From Arcanobacterium canis (lineage in GTDB: Bacteria > Actinomycetota > Actinomycetes > Actinomycetales > Actinomycetaceae): DNA of 64,000 nucleotides. The stretch covers positions 1,736,001 through 1,800,000 of the forward strand of contig NZ_CP121208.1 of assembly GCF_029625435.1 (NCBI RefSeq), written 5' to 3'. Shown here in pieces: positions 29,854 through 37,828 of the stretch; position 1 is the first letter of the stretch; each line of letters begins with the position of its first letter. A program made the position numbers and the translations under genes. The notes under the pieces were generated by a model. It did not search any database. It had not been told where the DNA came from and saw only the letters and a program-made list of their open reading frames with translations.

Positions 29854-31928
29854 CGTGCGTCCTCCATTTCGTTGGCTGCCAACGTTGCTGCGACAGCGGC
29901 GTCGGCATTATCGGTCACCCCAGGCTTCGGCGGGATTGCCGCATAGACGTGGTGGCTACCCACCTGAGTGAGGACTGGGCGAATATCTTCACCGTAGCCC
30001 GGGTGCGACGAACGCGGAGCGAAACGGTCGCCGTCGGGGAAGTCCTTCGGGCTCGGCACAGTGCCAGGCACTTGGTGCAAGCGGCCAGAACCGGCCTCAA
30101 TCGACAGCACAGCACCGAGAAGACCGCGGGTGTACTCGTGTGTCGGGTGAATAAGCAACTCCGACGTCGGCGCCTGCTCCACTACCTGGCCTGCATACAT
30201 CACCGTGATCTTGTGGGCGACCTCTGCAACCAACGCGAGATCGTGGGAAACGAAGACCATGGCAAAGCCGAGCTTCTCGCGCAGTGAGTTGAGCAGCTCA
30301 ACCACCTGCTTCTGGACAGTCACATCGAGAGCCGTTGTGGGCTCGTCGGCGATGATGAGCTTCGGATCGCGGGTCAGTGCCATTGCGATGAGCACGCGCT
30401 GACGTTGTCCTCCAGAAAGCTCGTGTGGGTATGACTCAAGCGTTCGCTTGGGGTCCAGGCCCACCAGTTCCAGGAGCTCCTCTGCCGAGCGAGTTCCTCC
30501 ACGCGACGTGAGCTGCTTCATCTGAGTTTTGATCAGCATGGCCGGATTAAGCGAAGACAAGGCGTCCTGGTAAATCATGGCCAGTTCGTTACCCAAGAGC
30601 TTCTGACGCTCGTCTGGCTTCATCTTGAGCAAGTCCTTGCCCTGGTAAAGAATTTCGCCCTCAAACTTCGCACGCGGATCAATCAGACCCATGATGGTCA
30701 GAGCGGTGATCGACTTGCCACATCCAGATTCACCCACAAGGCCCATCGTCTCGTTCGGCGAAACCGAAAACGACACGTTATCGACGACGGCGACATCACC
30801 GTGACGCGGGAACCGGATCGACAGGTTCTTCACCTCAAGCAGCGGAGTCTTGTTTGGATCGTATTGGAAGCGATCAGTGCGCCGGGATTCTATTGCAGCG
30901 AGTTGGTCCAGTCGCGATTGGAGCGAGGCGCCTTGCGCTTCGTATGCCTTGCGCGGGTCAAGGAGAAGACGGTCAGCTTCGCGGTCGGAATTCTTTGATA
31001 CGAGTTCCACCGCTACCGACGACGGCGAGGCCACCATTGCATCGGTGATACCTTCAGACAAAATGTTGAGGCAGAGCACAGTAATCATGATCAGCACGCC
31101 GGGGAAGAAGGCCGTCCACCAGTAGCCCAGGAGGACCGAGAGGTTCGAGGAGGCTTCGGACAAAACGTTGCCCCAGGTTGGAACCATGGTGGCCTGCAGG
31201 CCAGAGCCAATGAACGTCAAGGATGCTTCCAAGATGATCGCATCTGCAACGAGGACCGTTGCGAACACAAGAACCGGAGCGGCGGTGTTACGAGCCACAT
31301 GGCGCACAAGGATCCACGGAGCGCGCGCACCAGCCACAACAACTGCACGCACGTAGTCTTCACCATATGCCGACATCACGTTTGCGCGAACGATACGTGC
31401 CAGCTGCGGTATGTAGACGAAAGCGATCGAGCAGATAATCACCGTCACCAAGCCCCAGACATTCTTTGCATCGAAGATGCGTGAGAAAACAAGGACGGTC
31501 ACAGCAGCCATTGCGATTCCCGGCACAGCCATGATGATGTCAAGGATTCGCATAATCACTTCGGAAATCGACTTGCGCACAACTGCCGCAATCGAGCCGA
31601 TGATCGTACCGATGATAAGAGCGATGAGCATGGCGAAGATGCCGATCGCGAAGGAGTAGATTCCACCGTTGAGGATACGGGAGAACACATCACGCCCAGC
31701 GTGATCGGTTCCAAACCAGAATTGGCCCGACGGCGGCTGCCACTTTTGGCCAACAGGAGTTGCCGGATCGTAAGGAGAAATCGGGAAAAGGTAGGCAATC
31801 ACGGAGATCGTTGCGACGATTGCGAGCACAACCATCGAGATACGAGCGCCAAGCGACATATTCGAAATACGCAAGAAACGCGTGTTCTTTGCCGTTACCT
31901 TGTCAAGCTTGTCTTTTTTGGTCATCAT
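29850..31928 (-). CDS. ABC transporter permease-ATPase fusion (DppC-DppD type), 692 aa
   Basis: The N-terminal 300 residues are a DppC-type permease: six helices, with the coupling motif EDYVRAVVVAGARAPWILVRHV near residue 195 and LEASLTFIGSG. A linker of about 65 residues (ADRLLLDPRKAYEAQGASL region) joins it to a complete ATPase with Walker A GESGCGKS (near residue 400), signature LSGGQRQRV and Walker B LIIADEPTTALD, followed by the family C-terminal oligopeptide-transporter tail. In most bacteria these are two genes. Here a single polypeptide supplies one membrane half and one motor half, with the DppB-type permease 6 bases upstream and the second ATPase overlapping downstream. The import substrate is inferred as sialic acid from the operon. 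Confidence 0.9.
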   Translation of the reverse strand: MMTKKDKLDKVTAKNTRFLRISNMSLGARISMVVLAIVATISVIAYLFPISPYDPATPVGQKWQPPSGQFWFGTDHAGRDVFSRILNGGIYSFAIGIFAMLIALIIGTIIGSIAAVVRKSISEVIMRILDIIMAVPGIAMAAVTVLVFSRIFDAKNVWGLVTVIICSIAFVYIPQLARIVRANVMSAYGEDYVRAVVVAGARAPWILVRHVARNTAAPVLVFATVLVADAIILEASLTFIGSGLQATMVPTWGNVLSEASSNLSVLLGYWWTAFFPGVLIMITVLCLNILSEGITDAMVASPSSVAVELVSKNSDREADRLLLDPRKAYEAQGASLQSRLDQLAAIESRRTDRFQYDPNKTPLLEVKNLSIRFPRHGDVAVVDNVSFSVSPNETMGLVGESGCGKSITALTIMGLIDPRAKFEGEILYQGKDLLKMKPDERQKLLGNELAMIYQDALSSLNPAMLIKTQMKQLTSRGGTRSAEELLELVGLDPKRTLESYPHELSGGQRQRVLIAMALTRDPKLIIADEPTTALDVTVQKQVVELLNSLREKLGFAMVFVSHDLALVAEVAHKITVMYAGQVVEQAPTSELLIHPTHEYTRGLLGAVLSIEAGSGRLHQVPGTVPSPKDFPDGDRFAPRSSHPGYGEDIRPVLTQVGSHHVYAAIPPKPGVTDNADAAVAATLAANEMEDAR

Positions 31929-31934
31929 TTTCCC

Positions 31935-32885
31935 TCACACCGACCTAATACGCGGGTTAATGAGCAGATAGAGCACGTCCACAATCACGTTCACCACGAT
32001 GAACGACACTGCAACCACAAGAGCTCCACCCTGAACCAGGCTCACCCAGTTTTGTTGGATGCCCTTGATCAGGAGCTGGCCCATTCCGTTAATTCCGAAG
32101 ATGATCTCAATGACCACGGCACCACCCATGAGGTAGCCAACTCGCAAGCCGAGAACCGTGACCGGCGTAATCAGTGCGTTACGCAGAACGTTGCGGGAAA
32201 TCACCACAGCCTTAGGGATTCCGGCGCCCAATGCAGTACGCACATAATCGCGGTCGAGTTCCTCCACCATCGAGGTTCGGACAACTCGGGTCATTTGACC
32301 GATCACTGGAACCGCGAGCGCAACTGATGGCAAGAGCAATCGCTGGAACCAACCACTAAAATCAACCGACATTGCCGGTAGAGCGCCCGAAACAGGCAGG
32401 GTGCCGACAAAGGCAATGACGAGCAATGCTGCAAGCCAGAATGACGGGGTACCAATAAAGATCACCGACAACACACGAATGAGTTGATCGGGCCAACGAT
32501 CACGGTACAGAGCAGCAAGGACTCCGAGCGGGAAGGCAAAGAGCACAGCGATGATCAGACCGAGGAAGGTCAGCTGCAATGTGACGGGAAGTGCCTGGGC
32601 AACCCAGTCAGAAACGTGGTTTGCTCCGCCGACGCCATAGGTTCCAAGATCACCCTGCACCATTCCCGCGAGGTAGCGGAAGTACTGCACGAAGAACGGA
32701 TCATTGAGACCGTTGGCATTTCGGTATGCCTCAAGAGCATCCGGGGTCGCCGTCTCACCAAGTGCCGAGTAAGCAGGATCAATCGGTGACAGAGACATGA
32801 TGAAGAAGACAAGGAACGACACACCGACCACCATGATCGGAAAGGCCAAGATGCGCCGCCCTAAAAGCCTGAGAAGGTTATTCAC
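31935..32885 (-). CDS. ABC transporter permease (DppB type), 316 aa
   Basis: Six membrane helices with the binding-protein-dependent permease loop RDYVRTALGAGIPKAVVISRNVLRNA (about residues 210-236) and the typical start LGRRILAFPIMVVGVSFLVF. It is one membrane subunit of the importer. The other is the N-terminal half of the fusion. A strong hairpin separates it from the binding-protein gene. Confidence 0.92.
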   Translation of the reverse strand: MNNLLRLLGRRILAFPIMVVGVSFLVFFIMSLSPIDPAYSALGETATPDALEAYRNANGLNDPFFVQYFRYLAGMVQGDLGTYGVGGANHVSDWVAQALPVTLQLTFLGLIIAVLFAFPLGVLAALYRDRWPDQLIRVLSVIFIGTPSFWLAALLVIAFVGTLPVSGALPAMSVDFSGWFQRLLLPSVALAVPVIGQMTRVVRTSMVEELDRDYVRTALGAGIPKAVVISRNVLRNALITPVTVLGLRVGYLMGGAVVIEIIFGINGMGQLLIKGIQQNWVSLVQGGALVVAVSFIVVNVIVDVLYLLINPRIRSV

Positions 32886-32917
32886 TTAATTACTCCTTGA
32901 CCGCAGGAGGGACATGG

Positions 32918-32949
32918 CCGAGGGGCGGGCAGGATGGCCCGCCCCTCGG
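32918..32949. terminator. attenuator hairpin between binding-protein and permease genes
   Basis: Perfect 13-base GC-rich arms CCGAGGGGCGGGC (32918-32930) and complement (32937-32949) with a 6-base loop. Its place after the first gene fits partial termination or mRNA protection, giving excess binding protein over membrane parts. Confidence 0.7.
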
Positions 32950-32968
32950 GCTCACATGGTATTGCGGC

Positions 32969-34531
32969 TTACTTAAGGCCGACGCCGATGGTCTGCAGAC
33001 CAGTTGCTGCAATCGGCTTGAAACCGGTGATCTTTCCTTCGTTCCATGCGGTGAGCATGTTGCGGTGGAAGAGCGGGTAGGTCACTGCCTGTTCAGAGAG
33101 CAGATCCTGGGCTTCGCCCCACTTGGCCTTGGCGTCATCGCCAGTGGCTTCGTTTGCGGCCTTGATGATCTCCTGGAGCTTGCCCCACGAGGCAGGATCT
33201 GATTGCTTCCAGTGCGAACGCTTCTGAGTCCAGACATTGTCTGCATTCCACCATTCGATGATGATGCCAGGATCGACGCCAAATACCGACGGATCGCCGG
33301 GTGCAAGGACAACATCATAGGTGGGGTTGTCGATATCGGTGACGTTTGCGTAAACATCGGCGGATGCCATGGTCTTCACGGCAACCTTGACACCAATAGC
33401 CTCAAGATCCTGCTTGATTTGCGGGATGAGGTTGGTGACCCACGGATGATCTGTTGTGGTCAGGGTGATGGAGAGATCCTTCACGCCATTCTTTGCCAGA
33501 AGTTCCTTTGCCTTGTTGGCATCGTAGTTGAACTGAACCTTGGCCTTCTTGTACGAGGGGTTTGCCTCCGGCAGGAAGGAGGTAGCCGGCTTTGCCTGGC
33601 CGTCCATCGCTGTGTCAACAAGCTTCTGGGTGTCGATTGCGTAGTGGAGAGCCTGACGCACTTCCGCCTTATCGAACGGAGCCTTGGCGGTGTTGAACAT
33701 CAGGAACGGGTTGCCATAACCCGGAACTGCTTCAACCTTCCAGCCGGCGCCTTCGAGCTGTGCCTTTGCCGACGCCGGAACTGCTTCCATCGCGTCGATG
33801 GTGCCGCCGACCGCAGCTGAGAGGCGTGCCGAATCATCCTTGAGGGCCTGGTACTTGAGCTCTCCAACGGTTGCCTTCTTGTCGCCGTTGTAGTTCGGGT
33901 TTGGAACGAGCTTCACTTCGGTGGGGGTGACCGAGTCGTACATGTACGGGCCAGTTCCCACTGGCTTCGCCTTCAGCGCATCTTCATCGGATCCGTCCGG
34001 AACAACCTTGACTGAGACGAAACGAGCCTTGATGTTCTCGAAGGGGTACTTGAGCTTGACGGTGATGGTCTTGTCATCCTTGGCGTTGACCGAATCAACG
34101 AAACCGAAGAACTGCTTGTAGATTGACTTATCTGCAGTTGCGCGCTTGTACGAGGAGATCACATCCTTCGAGGTGACATCCTTGCCGTCAGAGAACTTTG
34201 CACCGTCACGCAGCGTGATCTCGTACTCGGTGTCGGACACCTTCTTCGGATCTCCAGCCGCAAGAGCTGCGCGCGTGGAGTAATCGGACATGTCGAATTC
34301 GTACAGTCCTTCAAGCACTGACCAGTTCACACCCATGGCGAGAGCAGAGGTGGTAATTGGTCCGTAATCAGTGGTCTCGTATGCGGCGCCGACAGTGATG
34401 GCACCGGTTGCCTTGCCGTCGGAACCTGCTGTTGAGCCACTCTTCGAGGTGCCGCCGCCACAGGCTGACAGCGCGAGTGCCGTTGCTGCAAGAACGGCGG
34501 AAGCCTGAGCCATACGCTTTGTGATACGCAT
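32969..34531 (-). CDS. sialic-acid ABC transporter substrate-binding lipoprotein (peptide/nickel family), 520 aa
   Basis: Signal peptide with lipobox (VLAATALALSAC, Cys about residue 25), then a family 5 extracellular solute-binding fold (IKARFVSVKVVPDGSDEDA, KPVGTGPYMYDS, FDKAEVRQALHYAIDTQKLV). The lipid-anchored protein captures the ligand outside the membrane. I start at the ATG at 34529-34531, with GAGGAAAAGAAACC upstream. It is the first gene of the minus-strand operon and is divergent from the GntR regulator. Confidence 0.9.
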   Translation of the reverse strand: MRITKRMAQASAVLAATALALSACGGGTSKSGSTAGSDGKATGAITVGAAYETTDYGPITTSALAMGVNWSVLEGLYEFDMSDYSTRAALAAGDPKKVSDTEYEITLRDGAKFSDGKDVTSKDVISSYKRATADKSIYKQFFGFVDSVNAKDDKTITVKLKYPFENIKARFVSVKVVPDGSDEDALKAKPVGTGPYMYDSVTPTEVKLVPNPNYNGDKKATVGELKYQALKDDSARLSAAVGGTIDAMEAVPASAKAQLEGAGWKVEAVPGYGNPFLMFNTAKAPFDKAEVRQALHYAIDTQKLVDTAMDGQAKPATSFLPEANPSYKKAKVQFNYDANKAKELLAKNGVKDLSITLTTTDHPWVTNLIPQIKQDLEAIGVKVAVKTMASADVYANVTDIDNPTYDVVLAPGDPSVFGVDPGIIIEWWNADNVWTQKRSHWKQSDPASWGKLQEIIKAANEATGDDAKAKWGEAQDLLSEQAVTYPLFHRNMLTAWNEGKITGFKPIAATGLQTIGVGLK

Positions 34532-34556
34532 AGGTTTCTTTTCCTCTCCATTGAGT

Positions 34557-34596
34557 CTGACGGAGACATCCTCCATCACGTATACTCAGCGTATGT
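34557..34596. promoter_or_regulatory. nanR-like promoter and candidate operator
   Basis: On the plus strand CTGACG (34557-34562) and TATACT (34581-34586) are 18 bases apart, and the -10 ends 7 bases before the ATG at 34593, so the regulator mRNA should be leaderless. The overlapping CGTATACTCAGCGTATG (34579-34595) contains two GTAT(A/G) units. It resembles the sequence at 36481-36496 and may be the regulator's site. Confidence 0.5.
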
Positions 34597-35378
34597 TGTC
34601 TGACAAATCTTTGCAAGCTAGGATCGATGCAATTTCGACCACGTCCTCAGAACGCAACGCACAGCAGACCTCATCTCAGAATCGGTCAACGGCGACTATG
34701 GATTCCATCAAGGCCTACATCTTGTCCCATCGTCTCCAACCAGGGGATCCCCTCCCCACCGAAGCTGAGCTGTGTGGCTACCTCGGCGTCTCGCGTTCTT
34801 CTGTGCGCGAGGCCCTCAGGAAACTTGAGGCGCTCGACATCATCGGGGTGCGGCAAGGCTGCGGCACCTTCGTCGGCGAAATGTCGCTTCAGCCCCTGGT
34901 GAACACACTCGTTCTACGTAACGCGCTCGAAAATACCGACACTGAACGCGGACGCAACGCACTGTCCGACGTCGTGGCGACTAGGCGCGCACTCGATCGT
35001 GGGATTGCGTCTGATCTTGTGCAGGCGCTGGCTGGTACACACAACCCTGAACTCCACGACATCGTCGTCAAAATGGAAGAGAAAGCAACGAAAGGTGAGC
35101 GTTATCTTGACGAAGATATCGCCTTCCACTCGACTCTCATCGAAACCGTGGGTAATGAGCTACTTTCCCAGCTGACGTCTGCAATGTGGCTGGTACATCA
35201 AGCGATTATTCCTCAGCTCTCCACTCCGTCGAGTCCAGAGCTTCTTCACACGGCACGCGCTCATGCGATCATGCTTGAGGCAGCCGAGGCAGGAGACGTC
35301 AATGCGTATCTCGAAGCACTCGAGGCACATTACGCTCCACTTCAGGAACTCGTTGAAGAGGATCTTCCGCACGCCTAG
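34593..35378 (+). CDS. GntR family regulator, FadR/FCD subfamily (NanR-like), 261 aa
   Basis: An N-terminal extension of about 35 residues precedes the winged helix (IKAYILSHRLQPGDPLPTEA, LGVSRSSVREALRKLEALD, VRQGCGTFVG). A helical FCD ligand domain follows with its metal-binding residues (DEDIAFHSTLIETVGN, AHAIMLEAAEAGD, EAHY). FCD regulators sense organic acids, and E. coli NanR, of this subfamily, responds to sialic acid. Its divergent placement against the sialic-acid operon makes it the probable local repressor. Start ATG 34593 sits 7 bases after a -10 box. The symbol is not assigned because specificity is inferred. Confidence 0.88.
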   Translation: MLSDKSLQARIDAISTTSSERNAQQTSSQNRSTATMDSIKAYILSHRLQPGDPLPTEAELCGYLGVSRSSVREALRKLEALDIIGVRQGCGTFVGEMSLQPLVNTLVLRNALENTDTERGRNALSDVVATRRALDRGIASDLVQALAGTHNPELHDIVVKMEEKATKGERYLDEDIAFHSTLIETVGNELLSQLTSAMWLVHQAIIPQLSTPSSPELLHTARAHAIMLEAAEAGDVNAYLEALEAHYAPLQELVEEDLPHA

Positions 35379-35383
35379 GAGGG

Positions 35384-35402
35384 CGCCGGTTTAGAACCGG
35401 CG
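35384..35402. terminator. shared hairpin between nanR-like gene and sialidase-like gene
   Basis: Arms CGCCGGTT (35384-35391) and AACCGGCG (35395-35402) with a 3-base loop lie in the 12-base gap between the converging genes and use the last codons of the sialidase-like gene. Confidence 0.55.
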
Positions 35403-36428
35403 TCCGTCCTCGTCCGTCATTCTCATGCGGGTATGCCAGATTTCTCCTTCGCGCTCGAATACCACGACACAATCATTACCGATCCATACGGCATCGCAGT
35501 AACCGAAGGCACCTGGTGAAAAACGGGTCAGAACCTGTGAGTGCCATTGCGCGTGGCCAGGTGAAACCCTGACCACCTCGCCGTTTTCGCGCGCTTGAGT
35601 CGAACCGGGATGGATGAAGAGATCGCCGAGTTGCTTCGCGTTGCAGCCAGGATCAGCAAGCCGAAGCTCTTGAGGAGCCGTGAAATTCACGCCGTTGTGT
35701 GAACGCGCCATAAAACGCACACCTGAGCCGCGACCAACGAAACCTTGAACTCGGAAATTCGCCCATACTTCGCCGTCAACGACAGCCAGCGTACACTCGT
35801 CAAGCAGTGCCGCATCGGCCATGATTGGCGAACTGACCTGGACAATTTCTGTGCCGACGAAGTGAACGATCAGTATGCCAGTGCGCTCACCCCACCGGCA
35901 CACGTAGGGAACAAGCACCTTGCCATCGAATTCGATTGTTGAGCCGGAGGTTGCAAACACGGCGTCCGCGCCGGTTTCGCCATAAAGTTCGGCGGAAATA
36001 TTTCGGTGTGCAAGGTTGTGCAGGTTCTGCCCAAATGCCACCCATGGCTGCAGCTGTTCGCCTCCGCTCACGGATTCGAAATATCCCACCGACGTCGTCG
36101 TGCCGTAAGCGACGAAGAGACCAGCCGACGTTGCACAGATACACGAATCTGACGCAATCGGAACGGGCATGTCGAGCCGCGTCGGCGCAGACCATGTGTC
36201 AGTTGTGCATGGCGAGGTCATATGAGCAATCCAGTTTGGATTCGGAAGGTCTGAGGCGAGAGTCGTGCCAATGAAATCTGCGCCTGAGCCGCTTGACGGG
36301 GCAGGTCGGACATCGAATAGGAGATGGACAGTTCCCTGGTGAACAGCAAGGGCAGGGATGCGCAATTCCCCTACCCCCTGCCACGGCGCGGCAATGACAT
36401 GCGGCTCCTGGATAAGTTCAAATTCCAC
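35391..36428 (-). CDS. intracellular sialidase-like protein (GH33/BNR fold), 345 aa
   Basis: It has no signal peptide. Near the start is ELRIPALAV (Arg about residue 23), the RIP motif that supplies the first catalytic arginine of sialidases. Later come FRVQGFVGRGSGVRFMARSH (second arginine region followed by a degenerate Asp-box, SHNGVNF) and FGYCDAVWIGNDCVVVFERE, which matches the sialidase block that holds the catalytic tyrosine. Canonical S-x-D-x-G-x-x-W boxes are poorly kept and the protein is short for GH33. It may therefore act on imported sialosides in the cytoplasm or be a derived non-hydrolase. GTG start with AAGGGA upstream. It lies next to the sialic-acid operon. Confidence 0.72.
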   Translation of the reverse strand: MEFELIQEPHVIAAPWQGVGELRIPALAVHQGTVHLLFDVRPAPSSGSGADFIGTTLASDLPNPNWIAHMTSPCTTDTWSAPTRLDMPVPIASDSCICATSAGLFVAYGTTTSVGYFESVSGGEQLQPWVAFGQNLHNLAHRNISAELYGETGADAVFATSGSTIEFDGKVLVPYVCRWGERTGILIVHFVGTEIVQVSSPIMADAALLDECTLAVVDGEVWANFRVQGFVGRGSGVRFMARSHNGVNFTAPQELRLADPGCNAKQLGDLFIHPGSTQARENGEVVRVSPGHAQWHSQVLTRFSPGAFGYCDAVWIGNDCVVVFEREGEIWHTRMRMTDEDGRRF

Positions 36429-36480
36429 CTTCGGTTCCCTTCACTTCACAAAAATTGTCGGCACGGAAAACTACGTGCGT

Positions 36481-36496
36481 CCGTATATGCATACGG
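36481..36496. promoter_or_regulatory. palindrome upstream of the sialidase-like gene
   Basis: CCGTATATGCATACGG (arms CCGTAT/ATACGG, 4-base spacer) is followed by GGTATG. It lies 53 bases before the sialidase-like start and shares the CGTATA core with the regulator's own promoter, so it may be a second site for the NanR-like protein. Confidence 0.45.
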
Positions 36497-36516
36497 TATG
36501 CGCCATTGGGGCGCGT

Positions 36517-37800
36517 TTATTCAATCGAATGGTGTCTATTCCACAGAGATGCGAGGGCATAGGCTCCACCTGACGCCACAAAAGCCAACGGAACAATCCA
36601 GAGTAGCGCACCCGCAAGTTCCCATGCCATGACCGCGCCGAAGATCCACCCATTTTGGACAATGCCAAGCACTGCAGCACCGAAAATCAGTGCCACCGGC
36701 GCAGCAGGAATACCGCAGGCGATTGCAATGGCCGCACCGACGCCAGCGCCAACAGCAAGCGAGGGCGTAAGCACACCACCGTCGGCGCCAGAGCCAAGCA
36801 GGATCGACGTCGCAATCATTTTCGCCGCAGCCAAGCCAAGAAACAACCAGATCGTGCCTACTCCCGTATAGCCGTCTTGCACAATATCCATGCCATTACC
36901 AGCAATCTGAGGGAACGGGTAAGCCAGGCAAGCGGCAACAAGCGAGGCAACTGCGATCGTTACCGGCAGACGCCACGTGGGCGGCGGACGGAATTTCTTG
37001 CACGCCTGAACGCATATTTGGAAAACAACACCAATTGCTGCGCACGTGGGCACCGCCAGAAGAGCAAAGATGACATACACCCACGAAAATTCCAGATCAG
37101 GGAAGCGGTAAATCGTCCCTGACCCGACAACCGGACGTGCCACCAACATCGAGATCACACACATCGCGCCTGCGCCTGCCAATGACTTCAGGCTCAGGCG
37201 ATGCAAAAGCAGTTCGAGAGTAAAAACCACTCCGGCGATGGGCACGTTATAGACCGCGCACAATCCCGCACCCGCCGCGCACGCAAGAGCGAGCTGTGAA
37301 TCGGCGTCGGACATTCCCACTAGACGCGAGAGTTGTTCAGTTGCTGCACTTGAGGCTTGTCGAGGCGCGGCTTCACGACCAATGGGCGCACCTGTGGCAA
37401 CAACCAAAATTTGGGTGAAGGCATCGGCGACTGGCCGCCAAAACCCCATCGAGCGCCCTGTGGCCAACGCTGAATCGACGGTGATCACCGGCCCCCGACG
37501 GCGAAGCGTCCACCAGGCGCAACCAGCCAGTGTTCCCCCGACGACGGGGACAAGGAGACGTCGGTACAACGGCGCCCCATCGACGTCGCCGGAAATCGTT
37601 CCCGCGTGAACACCAAACGCAAAACCTTGCACGAAGTGGAGCACTAACGTCATCAGGGCGGCGAAAAGACCGGCAGCAACACCGCCGAGCACAATGACAA
37701 ATGCCCAGCGCGCAGCGCGGCTTCGCAAAGTTAAGGAAAGGCTCACACGAAAACCATACGTTCCCTGTACCGAAAGTGGAAAGAAATAGCGTAGGCTCAT
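36517..37800 (-). CDS. ClC family chloride channel/transporter, 427 aa
   Basis: A polytopic membrane protein with the ClC selectivity segments: GREAAPRQASSAATEQLS (about residue 140, a variant of the GxEGP motif that keeps the gating glutamate but replaces the next glycine) and SGADGGVLTPSLAVGAGVGA (the GxFxP region). It lacks C-terminal CBS domains. Members exchange chloride for protons or let chloride pass. The start is uncertain: only 28 bases separate the ATG at 37800 from the divergent permease gene, and a GTG at 37746 (VSLSLTLRSRAARW) is a reasonable alternative. Confidence 0.85.
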   Translation of the reverse strand: MSLRYFFPLSVQGTYGFRVSLSLTLRSRAARWAFVIVLGGVAAGLFAALMTLVLHFVQGFAFGVHAGTISGDVDGAPLYRRLLVPVVGGTLAGCAWWTLRRRGPVITVDSALATGRSMGFWRPVADAFTQILVVATGAPIGREAAPRQASSAATEQLSRLVGMSDADSQLALACAAGAGLCAVYNVPIAGVVFTLELLLHRLSLKSLAGAGAMCVISMLVARPVVGSGTIYRFPDLEFSWVYVIFALLAVPTCAAIGVVFQICVQACKKFRPPPTWRLPVTIAVASLVAACLAYPFPQIAGNGMDIVQDGYTGVGTIWLFLGLAAAKMIATSILLGSGADGGVLTPSLAVGAGVGAAIAIACGIPAAPVALIFGAAVLGIVQNGWIFGAVMAWELAGALLWIVPLAFVASGGAYALASLWNRHHSIE

Positions 37801-37828
37801 CGCGGTATATCACCTGGAAGGAGCAACC

